Assembly (NCBI GenBank): GCA_002344895.1
Contig: DDUR01000034.1
Coordinates: 62,001-126,000 of the forward strand
Direction: 5' to 3'
Source: Ignavibacteria bacterium UBA2333
GTDB taxonomy: Bacteria; Bacteroidota; Ignavibacteria; Kapaibacteriales; Kapaibacteriaceae
Length of the DNA stretch: 64,000 nucleotides
Made by a program: the position numbers and the translations under genes. The notes beneath the pieces are model-generated. The model searched no databases. It worked only from the letters and a program-made list of their open reading frames with translations, and was not told the DNA's origin. Position 1 is the first letter of the stretch. Every line of letters starts with the position of its first letter. Shown here one piece after another: positions 34,265 through 43,666 of the stretch.

Positions 34265-35983
34265 ATGAAGCGATCGATAACAAACAACCGCCTTCTGTGG
34301 GCTCTCGTGACATTCACTATCATGGTGACTGGTGCTCTCGCACAGTCAGGCTCCTCCATTGATATTGAGAAGATCTCATCGGCAAAGAACGTTCCGAACC
34401 TATCAGCGCTCTTAACGGCGGAACAATTGCCAACTGATGATGTTGTCGATCCAGCGATCTATCGATTAGGACCTGGCGACGTCATTGCCTACCAGCTAAC
34501 AGGTCCGGATTTGACGGAAAAGTTCACATCCATTACGCCTGAAAACACGATTCTGCTCGAACGTGTTGGACTTATCGATTGTAAAGGTCTCACAATGGCA
34601 TCGTTGCGAGATACCGTGATGGGACGAATATCAAAGCGTGGTACAGGGCTCGAGATATTCATCACACTTCGGAGAGCTCGCCTTGTCTACGTTTCAGTGC
34701 GCGGCGACGTGCCATATCCAGGTACGTATGCCGTGCCTGCAAGTATGCGTATCGGGACGCTTCTCGCTGTAACGCGAGAACCCTGGCTACTTCAGAAAAC
34801 GGTTGATCCACAAGGTGGTCCATTGTCAGGTAGACGTCCAGCTTTTACGACGCAGGAAACGCGGACAACAGGGCGTGAGCTCTCGGCATTTGCAAAGCGT
34901 AACATTGTTGTACGTCACCGCAGCGGGTCTTCACTCGTCGACCTTGTTCGTGCAAGTTTACCTGACGGATCGAAGTGGAATCCACACGTTACCGAAGGCG
35001 ATGAAGTATACGTGCCATTCGGAGAGGGTACCGGACCAACATGTGCAATTGTTGGTGCTGTGATTGAACCGACAACAATTTCCCTCCGAGACGGTGATCG
35101 AGTGTCAACGGCACTCGCTGCCTGTGGAGGATTTACATCGGACGCTGATCTCTCGAACGTCTACATACTCTCTGGATCAACTAAGACGCCAGTGAGTGTT
35201 GACGAATCCATGCGAGTTCAAGGAGATGACCCGCTGCTCGTTGCGGGCTCGTCAATTGTGGTTGAACGAAAGATCGTAGCTGGAGCTGCATCTCCGCTCG
35301 GAGTTGTCGAGGTAACCGGAGAGGTGCGAAGTCCTGGTGCGATTTCGATTGAAAAGAATTCCACGCGTCTCACGGACGTTATTGCGAAGGCTGGCGGTAT
35401 TACCGAAGATGCTAGTCTCGCATTAGCGTACATCATTCGCAAAGAGAATCTACCTGTGAACAATCGTGATGTGCGTGACGAAGCTATGCGTCGGTTCCTC
35501 TATAGCGATCTCACCATAGATGACACTTTGAGATTCCAACTGGATCAACAATATCGAATTCCGTACGTGTCCAGTGATTTCCGGAAAGCATTTGCAAATC
35601 CGTCGTCATACGACAACGTAGTTCTTCAACCGGGAGACCTCGTGATCGTTCCTCGTCGACCAGATAGAGTAATGGTCTATGGTCAGGTAGAACAGCCAGG
35701 ATATGTAGCCTACGAGCCAGGAAAAACACTTGAATGGTATCTCGAACGCGCAGGTGGTCCAGCGAAAGGGGCAAAAACGGGGCGTGCTCGAATTATCAAA
35801 GGAAAAAATCGTGTCTGGGTTGATGATGATGAGCATATCGTTGAAGCAGGCGATGAGGTATACATTCCTCGCTCTCCAGATGTTTCTGCTGGTACGGAGA
35901 TACAGAACTATGCCGTGATTGCCGGTATCGTTTCATCAGTGACTGCACTGATTGGATTGTTCTACACAATCCTTCGTCAGTGA
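34265..35983 (+). CDS. Polysaccharide export protein with SLBB domains (Wza-like)
   Basis: This 572-residue exported protein has a signal peptide (about 1-26, ending ALAQ, no lipobox Cys) and a Poly_export domain (about 62-150, YRLGPGDVIAYQL). At least three SLBB-like repeats follow (about 255-310, 345-400, 465-530), and the C terminus is hydrophobic (about 550-570). Wza-family proteins form the outer-membrane exit for capsule or exopolysaccharide. Absence of a lipidated Cys and the terminal membrane helix are features seen in other Bacteroidota export proteins. No Wzc/Wzz partner is adjacent. A GGGGC-pair motif encodes AKGAKTGRA. Confidence 0.85.
   Translation: MKRSITNNRLLWALVTFTIMVTGALAQSGSSIDIEKISSAKNVPNLSALLTAEQLPTDDVVDPAIYRLGPGDVIAYQLTGPDLTEKFTSITPENTILLERVGLIDCKGLTMASLRDTVMGRISKRGTGLEIFITLRRARLVYVSVRGDVPYPGTYAVPASMRIGTLLAVTREPWLLQKTVDPQGGPLSGRRPAFTTQETRTTGRELSAFAKRNIVVRHRSGSSLVDLVRASLPDGSKWNPHVTEGDEVYVPFGEGTGPTCAIVGAVIEPTTISLRDGDRVSTALAACGGFTSDADLSNVYILSGSTKTPVSVDESMRVQGDDPLLVAGSSIVVERKIVAGAASPLGVVEVTGEVRSPGAISIEKNSTRLTDVIAKAGGITEDASLALAYIIRKENLPVNNRDVRDEAMRRFLYSDLTIDDTLRFQLDQQYRIPYVSSDFRKAFANPSSYDNVVLQPGDLVIVPRRPDRVMVYGQVEQPGYVAYEPGKTLEWYLERAGGPAKGAKTGRARIIKGKNRVWVDDDEHIVEAGDEVYIPRSPDVSAGTEIQNYAVIAGIVSSVTALIGLFYTILRQ
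35766..35783 (+). repeat. GGGGC-pair motif, copy 9
   Basis: AAGGGGC-AAAAAC-GGGGC in the polysaccharide export gene, encoding KGAKTGR. It has the longest spacer (6). Confidence 0.7.
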
Positions 35984-35990
35984 TCCTTCG

Positions 35991-37163
35991 ATGATAGACA
36001 CAACCGTAGCATTGATTGTCGTAATCGCTTGTTGCGTATGTGTTGTCTATCCTCACATCCTGTATCCGCTGTTCCTCACGGTGCTTCGGAAGCTCCTGCC
36101 ACGGCCACAATCCTCACCAGGTAGCAACGTAGTCAACGTTGATCTATGTATTGCTGCACACAACGAAGAGGCACTGCTTCCGTACGTTCTAGCATCAGTC
36201 GATGCTGCAGTGCCGTCTGGAGTTCAGCTTCGAATTCTTCTTGGCAGTGATGGAAGTACTGATTCTACGGTAAAGATTGCACGCGAGTTTCCTGTGCGTA
36301 ACTGTGCAATTGAGGTTCATGACTATTCTCGGCGAGGTAAAAATGCTGTCATTAACGGACTGATTACACAGTCGACGGCTGAGGTCGTCGTGTTTACCGA
36401 CGCCGACTGTCGACTTGAACCTGATGCCTTACAGTATCTCTTGCGCCATTTTTCAGATAATAACATCGGTGCAGTTCTTGGTTGTAATGACCGACGGCTT
36501 GTCTCATCGGATGACAATGCCGCAACGTCTGGAGAGGCGATTTATCGGTCATTAGAAGATGTTGTAAACGAGCATGAGTCTTCGTTGGCGAGCTGTGTTG
36601 CTTCAAATGGCGCTCTCTATGCCGTACGACGCAGCGCACTGAACCTGATTCCTAATGACCGAGCCGCGGATGACTTTTGTAATGTTTTGTCGGCGATATC
36701 TACACGGAAACGTGTTGTCTTTGAGCGACACGCACGTGTTGCGGAGCACCGACCCACGGAAATGTCGGGAGAGTTTCGCAGAACGATCAGAACAGTGGCA
36801 AGTGGATTGTCGGCAGTTGCAGCTTACAAACAACTGTTAGGACCACATTTCGGGTTAACGGCATTGTTCCTTTGGTCACACAGAATATTGCGATGGATGA
36901 GTCCAGTTTTTCTGCTGATTGCCGCCGTTATTCCTTGGTTCGTTCTCCATGACGTGACCCTGTTTGTTGTACTGTTCTATAGTCAGTTTTTATTTTACTC
37001 CCTGGCCTTTCTTGGTTATGCCCTTGAGAGGTATGGTAGTCAACTACCCGTTGTCTCAACCATTCACTTCTTTGTGGCAATGAATATTGCCATGTTCATG
37101 GCTTGGATACGTTTCCTGTCCAAGGCACGTGCTGATGTCTGGCAACCTGGTGAATCAGCATGA
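35991..37163 (+). CDS. Membrane glycosyltransferase, family 2
   Basis: This 390-residue GT2 has an N-terminal membrane helix (about 5-28), a GT-A domain with NVDLCIAAHNEEALLP, GSDGSTDST and the metal-site VVFTDADCRL (about 140), and two to four C-terminal helices (about 300-385). This resembles processive or exopolysaccharide-type GT2 enzymes, though the QxxRW motif of synthases is not seen. It lies seven bases after the export gene and overlaps wzx (ATGA). The acceptor and sugar are unknown. Confidence 0.82.
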   Translation: MIDTTVALIVVIACCVCVVYPHILYPLFLTVLRKLLPRPQSSPGSNVVNVDLCIAAHNEEALLPYVLASVDAAVPSGVQLRILLGSDGSTDSTVKIAREFPVRNCAIEVHDYSRRGKNAVINGLITQSTAEVVVFTDADCRLEPDALQYLLRHFSDNNIGAVLGCNDRRLVSSDDNAATSGEAIYRSLEDVVNEHESSLASCVASNGALYAVRRSALNLIPNDRAADDFCNVLSAISTRKRVVFERHARVAEHRPTEMSGEFRRTIRTVASGLSAVAAYKQLLGPHFGLTALFLWSHRILRWMSPVFLLIAAVIPWFVLHDVTLFVVLFYSQFLFYSLAFLGYALERYGSQLPVVSTIHFFVAMNIAMFMAWIRFLSKARADVWQPGESA

Positions 37164-38608
37164 CACAAACCAAGATTCATAACAGGACCATGATCTCCGG
37201 GGGAGTGCTCATGTTCTTGGTCAGTATTGGTTCTTCGCTTCTTGCCTTCCTTAGTCAGCGGATAATCCTTAGTACGCTCACAAAGGAGGAAAACGGAAGC
37301 CTTTTTGTTGAACGTCGTCTTGGAGAGCTTGTACTCATCATCCTCGTTGATTTCGGTATGAATGCCGTAGCCATGCGCAGGATTAATGTAGAGCCTCATC
37401 GACAGAAGGAGATTGTGTCGTCGTTGTTGGCGTATCGATTTCTCTTGTTCGTCCCGTCGGCTCTCTTGGCAGCCGGTATAGGGTGGACTATTGGCTACGA
37501 AGTGCACAATGTTGTTTTCTGGTGCATTGCAATGTTTCTGATGTCGCGCTCTGGACTCATTCGGTATGCAATGGAACTTCCGGATCGTGCTCAGCATCGA
37601 TTTGTTGTACCTAGTCTTGTAACGCTGCTGGATGGAACTCTGTATGCAGCACTGGTCTATAGTTATCGACACGAGCTAACGGTCTCAACAGCTATTGTAC
37701 TGATGATTTTTGCAGCAATACCGGGTTTTGTTATTTCGACGATAACAGGTGGTAGACGCTCCTTCTTTATGAAGTATGTGACATGGTCAGAAATTCAGGC
37801 CCTCGTCAAAGCGTCATTGCCAGTTGTAGCGTCGGTAATACTTCTAAGCATTCATGATAAAATTGACGCGTTTTTTGTTGAGGGACTTGCTGGAAAACTT
37901 CAGGCAGGTGTCTTTGGTGCTGCGTATGGCACGTTAGCTCCTTTGACACAATCAATTCCACTTACGATGGCGCTTACGCTTGCTCCGGCCATCGCTCGGG
38001 CATCTGTTGAGAACATCGCGAACTGTCGGCAATTGGCGATCGATGGTTTGCGGTTTACGTTCTCACTGTCAATCGTGATATCGTCATCATTGGCAATTGT
38101 TTCGGGAGTGATAATTGACGTCATTTCTGGGGGCGTGTACCGTGGCCATGAGCTTGAGTTCGCATCCATGATGTGGGTTTGTGTTCCGGTCTTTATACAA
38201 GTCTACCTGTATGAAGTGCAGATTGCACTTGGTGCACAACGGTCAATCGTACGCTCTAATCTCGTCCTACTGGCCGTAACCATCGTTGGGTGTGTTACAC
38301 TGATACCAACATTTGGTGCTCAGGGGGCAATTGTATCGAAAATCCTGAGTGTGGCATCTGCTTCGGTTGTCATTCTCAGGGCATTTCATTTGACAGTGGG
38401 GCAAGCCGTAAGTTTGAAGCTTGCCGTAAATGCCGTATTTGTTCTCGCAGCCACTTTAGGCATGTCATTTGTTCTACCATACTTTGTCAGCCCAGTGGTT
38501 GCCGCACCAATTGCCGTTGTTGGGTCCATCACTCTGTTGATGCTGACTCGCTTTGTCACCATGGCCGACATTGCTAGTATCGTTTCACTACTGCGGAATC
38601 GAGCATAA
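37160..38608 (+). CDS. Polysaccharide flippase, Wzx/MOP superfamily
   Basis: This 482-residue protein consists almost entirely of hydrophobic helices (about 12-14 predicted by eye) and has the loose sequence pattern of MATE/MOP-type oligosaccharide flippases, such as the early GSSLLAFLSQRIILSTLT and the repeated PLTQSIPLTMALTLAPAIA core. Its place between glycosyltransferase genes supports a role in moving lipid-linked repeat units across the inner membrane. Start and stop overlap its neighbours by a few bases. Confidence 0.8.
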   Translation: MTQTKIHNRTMISGGVLMFLVSIGSSLLAFLSQRIILSTLTKEENGSLFVERRLGELVLIILVDFGMNAVAMRRINVEPHRQKEIVSSLLAYRFLLFVPSALLAAGIGWTIGYEVHNVVFWCIAMFLMSRSGLIRYAMELPDRAQHRFVVPSLVTLLDGTLYAALVYSYRHELTVSTAIVLMIFAAIPGFVISTITGGRRSFFMKYVTWSEIQALVKASLPVVASVILLSIHDKIDAFFVEGLAGKLQAGVFGAAYGTLAPLTQSIPLTMALTLAPAIARASVENIANCRQLAIDGLRFTFSLSIVISSSLAIVSGVIIDVISGGVYRGHELEFASMMWVCVPVFIQVYLYEVQIALGAQRSIVRSNLVLLAVTIVGCVTLIPTFGAQGAIVSKILSVASASVVILRAFHLTVGQAVSLKLAVNAVFVLAATLGMSFVLPYFVSPVVAAPIAVVGSITLLMLTRFVTMADIASIVSLLRNRA

Positions 38609-40014
38609 TGTCAGCACGTCCTGGCATATTTCGTCCCAAGGTACTTCAAACGGCAAGTGACATTGTTGCTGTCATGTTGTCATTCTTTGCCTATCAGGCA
38701 ATGAGGCCACTTCTTTTAGACAACCCGACAGACTTTGGAATTGAAGAGCAGCTCTTCGTTGCGTCGATCTTTACAATGATCTGGTTGGTGATATTCTGGC
38801 TCGGCGGTTTGTATCGTGACTTCTATGTGCGGTCTCCGTTTGACGAATACTTCACTGTGTTAAAACAATCCTTCTTTGGGTCAGTAGCGTTATACCTGCT
38901 CATCTACATTGATAGTAATCACGCATATCGTCAGAATCCGCGGTTTGTATTTCTTCTGTACTGGCTCGTCTTATTTCTCTTCGTCTGTGTCGGACGCGTT
39001 ATTGCACGCAAGCTGCAACGGACACTGCGAGAAAAGGGGGCAATACGAATTCCGACCATCATACTCGGAACGCTAGATCGTAGTGCAAACTTGTTACATG
39101 AGTTGCAGGGTGAGCCTGCTTGGGGTTACGATGTACTGGGTGCAATCCTTGTTGGCCCCCTTAGCCCCTTACCGACACACAACCTCAAGGTTCTTGGGGG
39201 TGTTGATGAAATGTCAGACATTCTGGAGCGACACAAGCCCAAGGAACTGCTCGTGACCGTTGATCACAGTGATCATGAAGCGTTGTTGCGATGGACGTCG
39301 ATTGCAGCAGATGCCGACGTACATGTGAAAATTGTCCCGGATCTGTATGAGATCTTCTCGGGTCAAGCTCGAACACAACAAATTTATGGTGCGCCGTTGA
39401 TCGAGGTGAGTCCACAGCTCATGCAGCCGTGGGAGGAGTTCGCCAAACGAGCACTCGATATTGTTGTGAGCCTCGTTGTTCTTGTAGTTGGATTGCCAGT
39501 GTGGTTAATCATTGGCCTGGCTGTGAAGCTCACCTCACGTGGTCCAATGTTGTATATGCAAGATCGTGTCGGAAGAAATGGCCACGTCTTTAAAATCTAC
39601 AAGTTTCGGTCGATGTACATCGACGATAAACGACAGCCATCTTGGACTGACAAGAATGATCCACGAGTAACAACAGTCGGCAAGTTCATTCGCAAGACAC
39701 ATTTGGATGAGATCCCACAGCTATGGAACGTGCTCATGGGTGAAATGAGTCTTGTTGGTCCGCGTCCGGAGCAGCCGTTTTTTGTCGATAAATTTACTGC
39801 CATGGTTCCATACTACCGGCGCAGACACAAGGTGCGGCCGGGCGTTACTGGCTGGTGGCAGGTGAAAGCAAAGTCCAATCCAGAGTCGCTCGAGGAAATT
39901 GAGAAGCGCATTCGTTACGACTTTTTCTACATCGAGAACATGTCGTTTAAGTTAGACATGGAGATTCTCGTTCGAACCGTTTTTGTCATGCTTCGAGGAC
40001 ACGGACGCGCATGA
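38608..40014 (+). CDS. Polyprenyl-phosphate sugar phosphotransferase (WbaP/exopolysaccharide type)
   Basis: This 468-residue enzyme starts lipid-linked glycan assembly by moving a sugar phosphate onto undecaprenyl phosphate. It has about four N-terminal helices (about 10-135), a CoA_binding_3-like Rossmann region (about 145-270), and a membrane-hairpin plus catalytic domain (about 275-468) with YKFRSM, the catalytic Asp-Glu in KTHLDEIPQLWNVLMGEMSL and VGPRPEQP, RPGVTGWWQV and the C-terminal DMEILVRT. All key residues are present, in contrast to the degenerate copy in the GT2 fusion downstream. A GGGGC-pair motif encodes GPLSPLP. Confidence 0.9.
   Translation: MSARPGIFRPKVLQTASDIVAVMLSFFAYQAMRPLLLDNPTDFGIEEQLFVASIFTMIWLVIFWLGGLYRDFYVRSPFDEYFTVLKQSFFGSVALYLLIYIDSNHAYRQNPRFVFLLYWLVLFLFVCVGRVIARKLQRTLREKGAIRIPTIILGTLDRSANLLHELQGEPAWGYDVLGAILVGPLSPLPTHNLKVLGGVDEMSDILERHKPKELLVTVDHSDHEALLRWTSIAADADVHVKIVPDLYEIFSGQARTQQIYGAPLIEVSPQLMQPWEEFAKRALDIVVSLVVLVVGLPVWLIIGLAVKLTSRGPMLYMQDRVGRNGHVFKIYKFRSMYIDDKRQPSWTDKNDPRVTTVGKFIRKTHLDEIPQLWNVLMGEMSLVGPRPEQPFFVDKFTAMVPYYRRRHKVRPGVTGWWQVKAKSNPESLEEIEKRIRYDFFYIENMSFKLDMEILVRTVFVMLRGHGRA
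39155..39170 (-). repeat. GGGGC-pair motif, copy 10
   Basis: GCCCCCTTAGCCCCTT on the plus strand, in the phosphoglycosyltransferase gene, encoding GPLSPL. Confidence 0.85.
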
Positions 40015-40730
40015 AGAGCATTGTCTGCATTCCAACATATAATGAGAGTGATAACATTCTCAGAATCATCGACGCGATCCATGACGTCGTAGCAGATCTA
40101 CACGTATTGGTCATCGATGATGGATCGCCCGATGGTACGGCGGATCTTGTACGCCGGCGCATGACAACGGACGAACGTATTTACCTTATCGAGAGATCAG
40201 GGAAGTTGGGCCTCGGTACGGCGTACTGTGCGGGATTTGCCGAAGCATTAAAACTTGGATATGATCGAATACTTCAAATGGATGCGGATTTTTCCCATGA
40301 TCCGAAGGAGTTGCCAAGATTTCTGGAAGCTGCAGAATCGTATGACCTCATCATTGGATCGAGGTATGTCTCTGGTGTGAATGTTATTAATTGGCCGATG
40401 AGTCGCTTGTTACTGAGCTGGTTTGCGAACCTTTATACCCGCACAATTACACGAATGCCCATTGCCGATGCTACGGGTGGTTTTAAATGTTTTCGTTCAG
40501 ACGTACTGTCGAAAATCGATCTGACTGCAATTCGCTCGAATGGTTATGCATTTCAGATAGAGATGAACTATCGAGCGTGGCGATTGGGGGCTCGCATAAA
40601 AGAGCTTCCGATCATCTTTGTTGATAGAGTGAGCGGGGAATCGAAGATGAGTAAAAACATTGTCTATGAAGCTGCCTGGCTTGTGTGGAAGATGAAGCTC
40701 ATCACGATTATTACGTTCGGAAAACGATAA
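40011..40730 (+). CDS. Dolichol-phosphate mannosyltransferase-like GT2
   Basis: This compact 239-residue GT2 of the DPM1 type has IPTYNESDNI, VIDDGSPDGTADLV (about 39-52), QMDADFSHDPKELPRF (about 94) and GSRYVSG, which match polyprenol monophosphomannose synthases (Ppm1/DPM1-like). No C-terminal membrane helices are present, so it is the short form. It probably charges a polyprenyl phosphate with a hexose for a later periplasmic GT-C enzyme; a GT39-like protein is encoded at 50 kb. The ATGA overlap couples it to the upstream gene. Confidence 0.87.
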   Translation: MKSIVCIPTYNESDNILRIIDAIHDVVADLHVLVIDDGSPDGTADLVRRRMTTDERIYLIERSGKLGLGTAYCAGFAEALKLGYDRILQMDADFSHDPKELPRFLEAAESYDLIIGSRYVSGVNVINWPMSRLLLSWFANLYTRTITRMPIADATGGFKCFRSDVLSKIDLTAIRSNGYAFQIEMNYRAWRLGARIKELPIIFVDRVSGESKMSKNIVYEAAWLVWKMKLITIITFGKR

Positions 40731-40733
40731 GGT

Positions 40734-42680
40734 ATGAAGATGCCTGACATTTCAGTCCTCATTGTGAACTACAATGTCAAGGACTATCTTCTCCAATGTT
40801 TACGATCGCTGTATCGGAGTGAAGGGGATGTCAGCATTGAGATTGTCGTCGTTGATAATGCATCAAGTGATAGATCGGTGGCAGACCTTCAACAGGTATT
40901 TCCAGATGTCATCTGGGTTGCCTTAGATGAGAATGTTGGCTTTGGTCGTGGAAACAATGTCGGCCTGCAGTACTGTACAGGTCGATATGTACTCTTCTTA
41001 AATCCAGATACCATTGTCTCACCTGACACTGCTTTCACGATGGTCAGGTATATGGACCAACATCCTGATGTTGGTATTGCGGGATGTAAGGTGCTAAATC
41101 CAGATGGGACGTTTCAGTTAGCATGTCGTCGCGGTCTCCCAACTCCGTGGGCTTCGTTTTGTAAACTGTTCGGACTACAAGCACTCTTTCCGAAGATCAA
41201 GCTGTTCTCGGGATACAATCTGACATATCGCAGCGTTGATGAAATGTATCCGGTTGATGCATTGATAGGCGCATTTATGATAGCTCCGACGTCGATGGTT
41301 CGAGAGATCGGCGGATTTGATCCCGCGTTCTTTATGTATGGTGAGGATGTTGATCTATGTTATCGAATTCAGAAGACTGGAAAAACAGTAATGTATGTTC
41401 CAACGACAACCATTGTTCACTTTAAGGGAGAAAGTACTCGGCGGAGTTCAATGGATGACGTCAAGGTGTTCTATGATGCCATGGAGATATTTGCGCGTAA
41501 ACACTTTGGGAAGAACGCAATCTGGCTTGTCTTTCTTCGCCTCGGAATTCGCATTCGATGGTTCATCGCACTTCTCCTACGCTATCGTTTACCAATCGCG
41601 ATTGCTATCGTTGATGCAGTATGTGTTGTAACTGCCTTACTCTTGGCAACAACAATTCGATTTGAGTCACCATTCGGCTTTGTTGATTATGCATATCCCA
41701 CGGTGCTTATCGTCGTTCCGCTCGTAGTCTTGTTGTCGCTAATTGGTGTTGGTGAATATGTGGAGCATAAGCCGACGGTTCGACGTTCAGCCGTTGGAAT
41801 GCTTGTTGCTTTCTTCATACTCTCAGCGCTTACGTACTTCTTTAAGGAGTATGCCTTTTCGAGAGGTGTGGTGCTAATGACGATTGGTCTGTCGACAGCA
41901 CTGATGTCTGTTGTAAGGATTGTATCACGCGCTCTTGAACGTCGTTCATCAGGTCGCCGCCGCCGTAGTGTTGTCGTAGGAGCACCGGAAGAGATTGAGG
42001 TTCTGTTACGAGAATTGTCCGAACATGAGCCAACTACAAACATCATTGGTCTCGTGAGTCCTGGACGAATTGATGGAGCGGACGCCGGCGGAATTCGCTA
42101 CATCGGCACATTAGATTATCTCCACAAGATTGTGCGGGAGAATGATATTGATGAAGTCATTTGTGCGACGAATGGGCTGACGGATGAAGAAATAAGCTCA
42201 TTACACCGCTCTGTCACGTTAAATGACGCCAGTTTTCACCTTGCGCATGAATATGCAGCACTTCTTGCGGCGCGCGTTATACATGACGTTTCAGGAATCG
42301 AACCAACAATACGAACCTCACCGCTCCTGATGTTCCGTAATCGAACAGTAAAACGACTGATGGACATTCTTGTCTCCGTTCTCGTTTTGTTATGGTATGC
42401 GCCAGGGCTAATTTTGGGCGTTCGGCGGATTCGTTCGTCGGCTGCGTCGTGGTTCGCCGTGTTACGAGGCCACAAAAGTTGTGTTGGTCTTGTTCCAGAC
42501 GGAAAACGACGCCAAGCTGGTAAAGAGGGGATAATCGGGCTCGCACACTTCGGCATCACCACGAACGTGTCTGAGGGGACAATTGAAAACCTCAATGATT
42601 ACTACGTCGAACACTTCACCCTCGCGCTAGACGTCGAGATTCTTTTGAAACACCTATTTCGGCGCTCACGTGGCAAGTAA
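40734..42680 (+). CDS. GT2 glycosyltransferase fused to a degenerate phosphoglycosyltransferase-like region
   Basis: This is a 648-residue fusion. Residues about 1-250 form a WbbL/rhamnosyl-type GT2 (LIVNYNVKDYLLQCLRSLY, VVVDNASSDRS, ENVGFGRGNNVGL, FLNPDTIV, GEDVDLCYRIQKTG). About 275-385 hold four membrane helices, and about 400-515 a CoA_binding_3-like Rossmann region (SVVVGAPEEIEVLLRELSEHE). About 535-648 look like a shortened sugar-phosphotransferase: RLMDILVSVLVLLWYAPGLI and the end EHFTLALDVEILLKHLF remain, but the catalytic Asp-Glu and PRPE segments are missing. The C-terminal part is therefore likely inactive and may serve in complex formation. The end overlaps accA. Confidence 0.82.
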   Translation: MKMPDISVLIVNYNVKDYLLQCLRSLYRSEGDVSIEIVVVDNASSDRSVADLQQVFPDVIWVALDENVGFGRGNNVGLQYCTGRYVLFLNPDTIVSPDTAFTMVRYMDQHPDVGIAGCKVLNPDGTFQLACRRGLPTPWASFCKLFGLQALFPKIKLFSGYNLTYRSVDEMYPVDALIGAFMIAPTSMVREIGGFDPAFFMYGEDVDLCYRIQKTGKTVMYVPTTTIVHFKGESTRRSSMDDVKVFYDAMEIFARKHFGKNAIWLVFLRLGIRIRWFIALLLRYRLPIAIAIVDAVCVVTALLLATTIRFESPFGFVDYAYPTVLIVVPLVVLLSLIGVGEYVEHKPTVRRSAVGMLVAFFILSALTYFFKEYAFSRGVVLMTIGLSTALMSVVRIVSRALERRSSGRRRRSVVVGAPEEIEVLLRELSEHEPTTNIIGLVSPGRIDGADAGGIRYIGTLDYLHKIVRENDIDEVICATNGLTDEEISSLHRSVTLNDASFHLAHEYAALLAARVIHDVSGIEPTIRTSPLLMFRNRTVKRLMDILVSVLVLLWYAPGLILGVRRIRSSAASWFAVLRGHKSCVGLVPDGKRRQAGKEGIIGLAHFGITTNVSEGTIENLNDYYVEHFTLALDVEILLKHLFRRSRGK

Positions 42681-43623
42681 CTCCACACTTGATTTCGAAA
42701 AACCGATCGTCGAGTTGGAAAAGAAGATTGCTGAAATGCGATCTCTGGCTGACACGCTCGATATTCAACCTCAGATTGAGGAGTTAGAGCAGCAAGTAGA
42801 ACGGCTACGCTCCGAGATTTACCGTAACCTAACGCGCTGGCAGCGTGTTCAGATTGCACGTCATCCGGATCGACCGTATACACTTGACTACATTACACAT
42901 TGTCTGACGGACTTCGTTGAGTTGCATGGTGATCGCAACTTCCGTGACGATCCAGCAATTGTGGGAGGTCTCGCCAGTATTGGTGATACTCGGGTTGTTG
43001 TTGTAGGCCATCAGAAGGGAAGGGATACAAAATCCAATTTGTACCGCAACTTCGGTATGCCCAATCCAGAAGGGTATCGTAAGGCTCATCGATTGTTTTC
43101 GTTAGCTGAGCGATTTTCACTTCCCGTCATCTGTTTTCTTGACACACCCGGTGCGTATCCAGGCCTGGAGGCCGAAGAACGTGGACAGGCGGAGGCCATC
43201 GCCCGAAACCTGTTTCAGATGGCGGCACTCAAGGTGCCGATCATCATTGTTATCATCGGAGAAGGAGCCAGCGGGGGAGCCCTTGGAATCGGTGTTGGCG
43301 ACAGAATTCTTATGCTTGAGAACGCCTGGTACTCCGTTATTGCTCCTGAGTCTTGTTCGTCGATTCTCTGGCGTAGTTGGGAGTATAAGGAGCAAGCGGC
43401 AGAAGCATTGAAACTTACAGCGCCGGATTTAGTTGATGTAGGTATTGTGGATCGAATCATTCCAGAACCCGTCGGAGGTGCTCATCGGGATCCGGAAGCA
43501 ATGTTCACCACGATGCAGTCGGTTCTTCGGGAGGAATTGTCTGTTCTAGGGTCAATTACCACCAGTGACCTTGTCACGAAACGTCGAAAGAAGTTCTACG
43601 CCATGGGCGTTTGGACAGAGTGA
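42670..43623 (+). CDS. accA: Acetyl-CoA carboxylase carboxyltransferase subunit alpha
   Basis: This 317-residue AccA catalyses, with AccD, transfer of carboxyl from biotin to acetyl-CoA. Motifs: LDFEKPIVELEKKIAEM at the N terminus, HRLFSLAERFSLPVICFLDTPGAYPGL, GEGASGGALGIGVGDRI and APESCSSILW. The GTG start lies 11 bases inside the preceding glycosyltransferase gene, so this essential fatty-acid gene appears to be translated as the last gene of the glycan operon. Length is normal. Confidence 0.93.
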   Translation: MASNSTLDFEKPIVELEKKIAEMRSLADTLDIQPQIEELEQQVERLRSEIYRNLTRWQRVQIARHPDRPYTLDYITHCLTDFVELHGDRNFRDDPAIVGGLASIGDTRVVVVGHQKGRDTKSNLYRNFGMPNPEGYRKAHRLFSLAERFSLPVICFLDTPGAYPGLEAEERGQAEAIARNLFQMAALKVPIIIVIIGEGASGGALGIGVGDRILMLENAWYSVIAPESCSSILWRSWEYKEQAAEALKLTAPDLVDVGIVDRIIPEPVGGAHRDPEAMFTTMQSVLREELSVLGSITTSDLVTKRRKKFYAMGVWTE

Positions 43624-43666
43624 GATGCGGCCATCACCACGGTCAGCTTGAACACAGAAAATCAAT

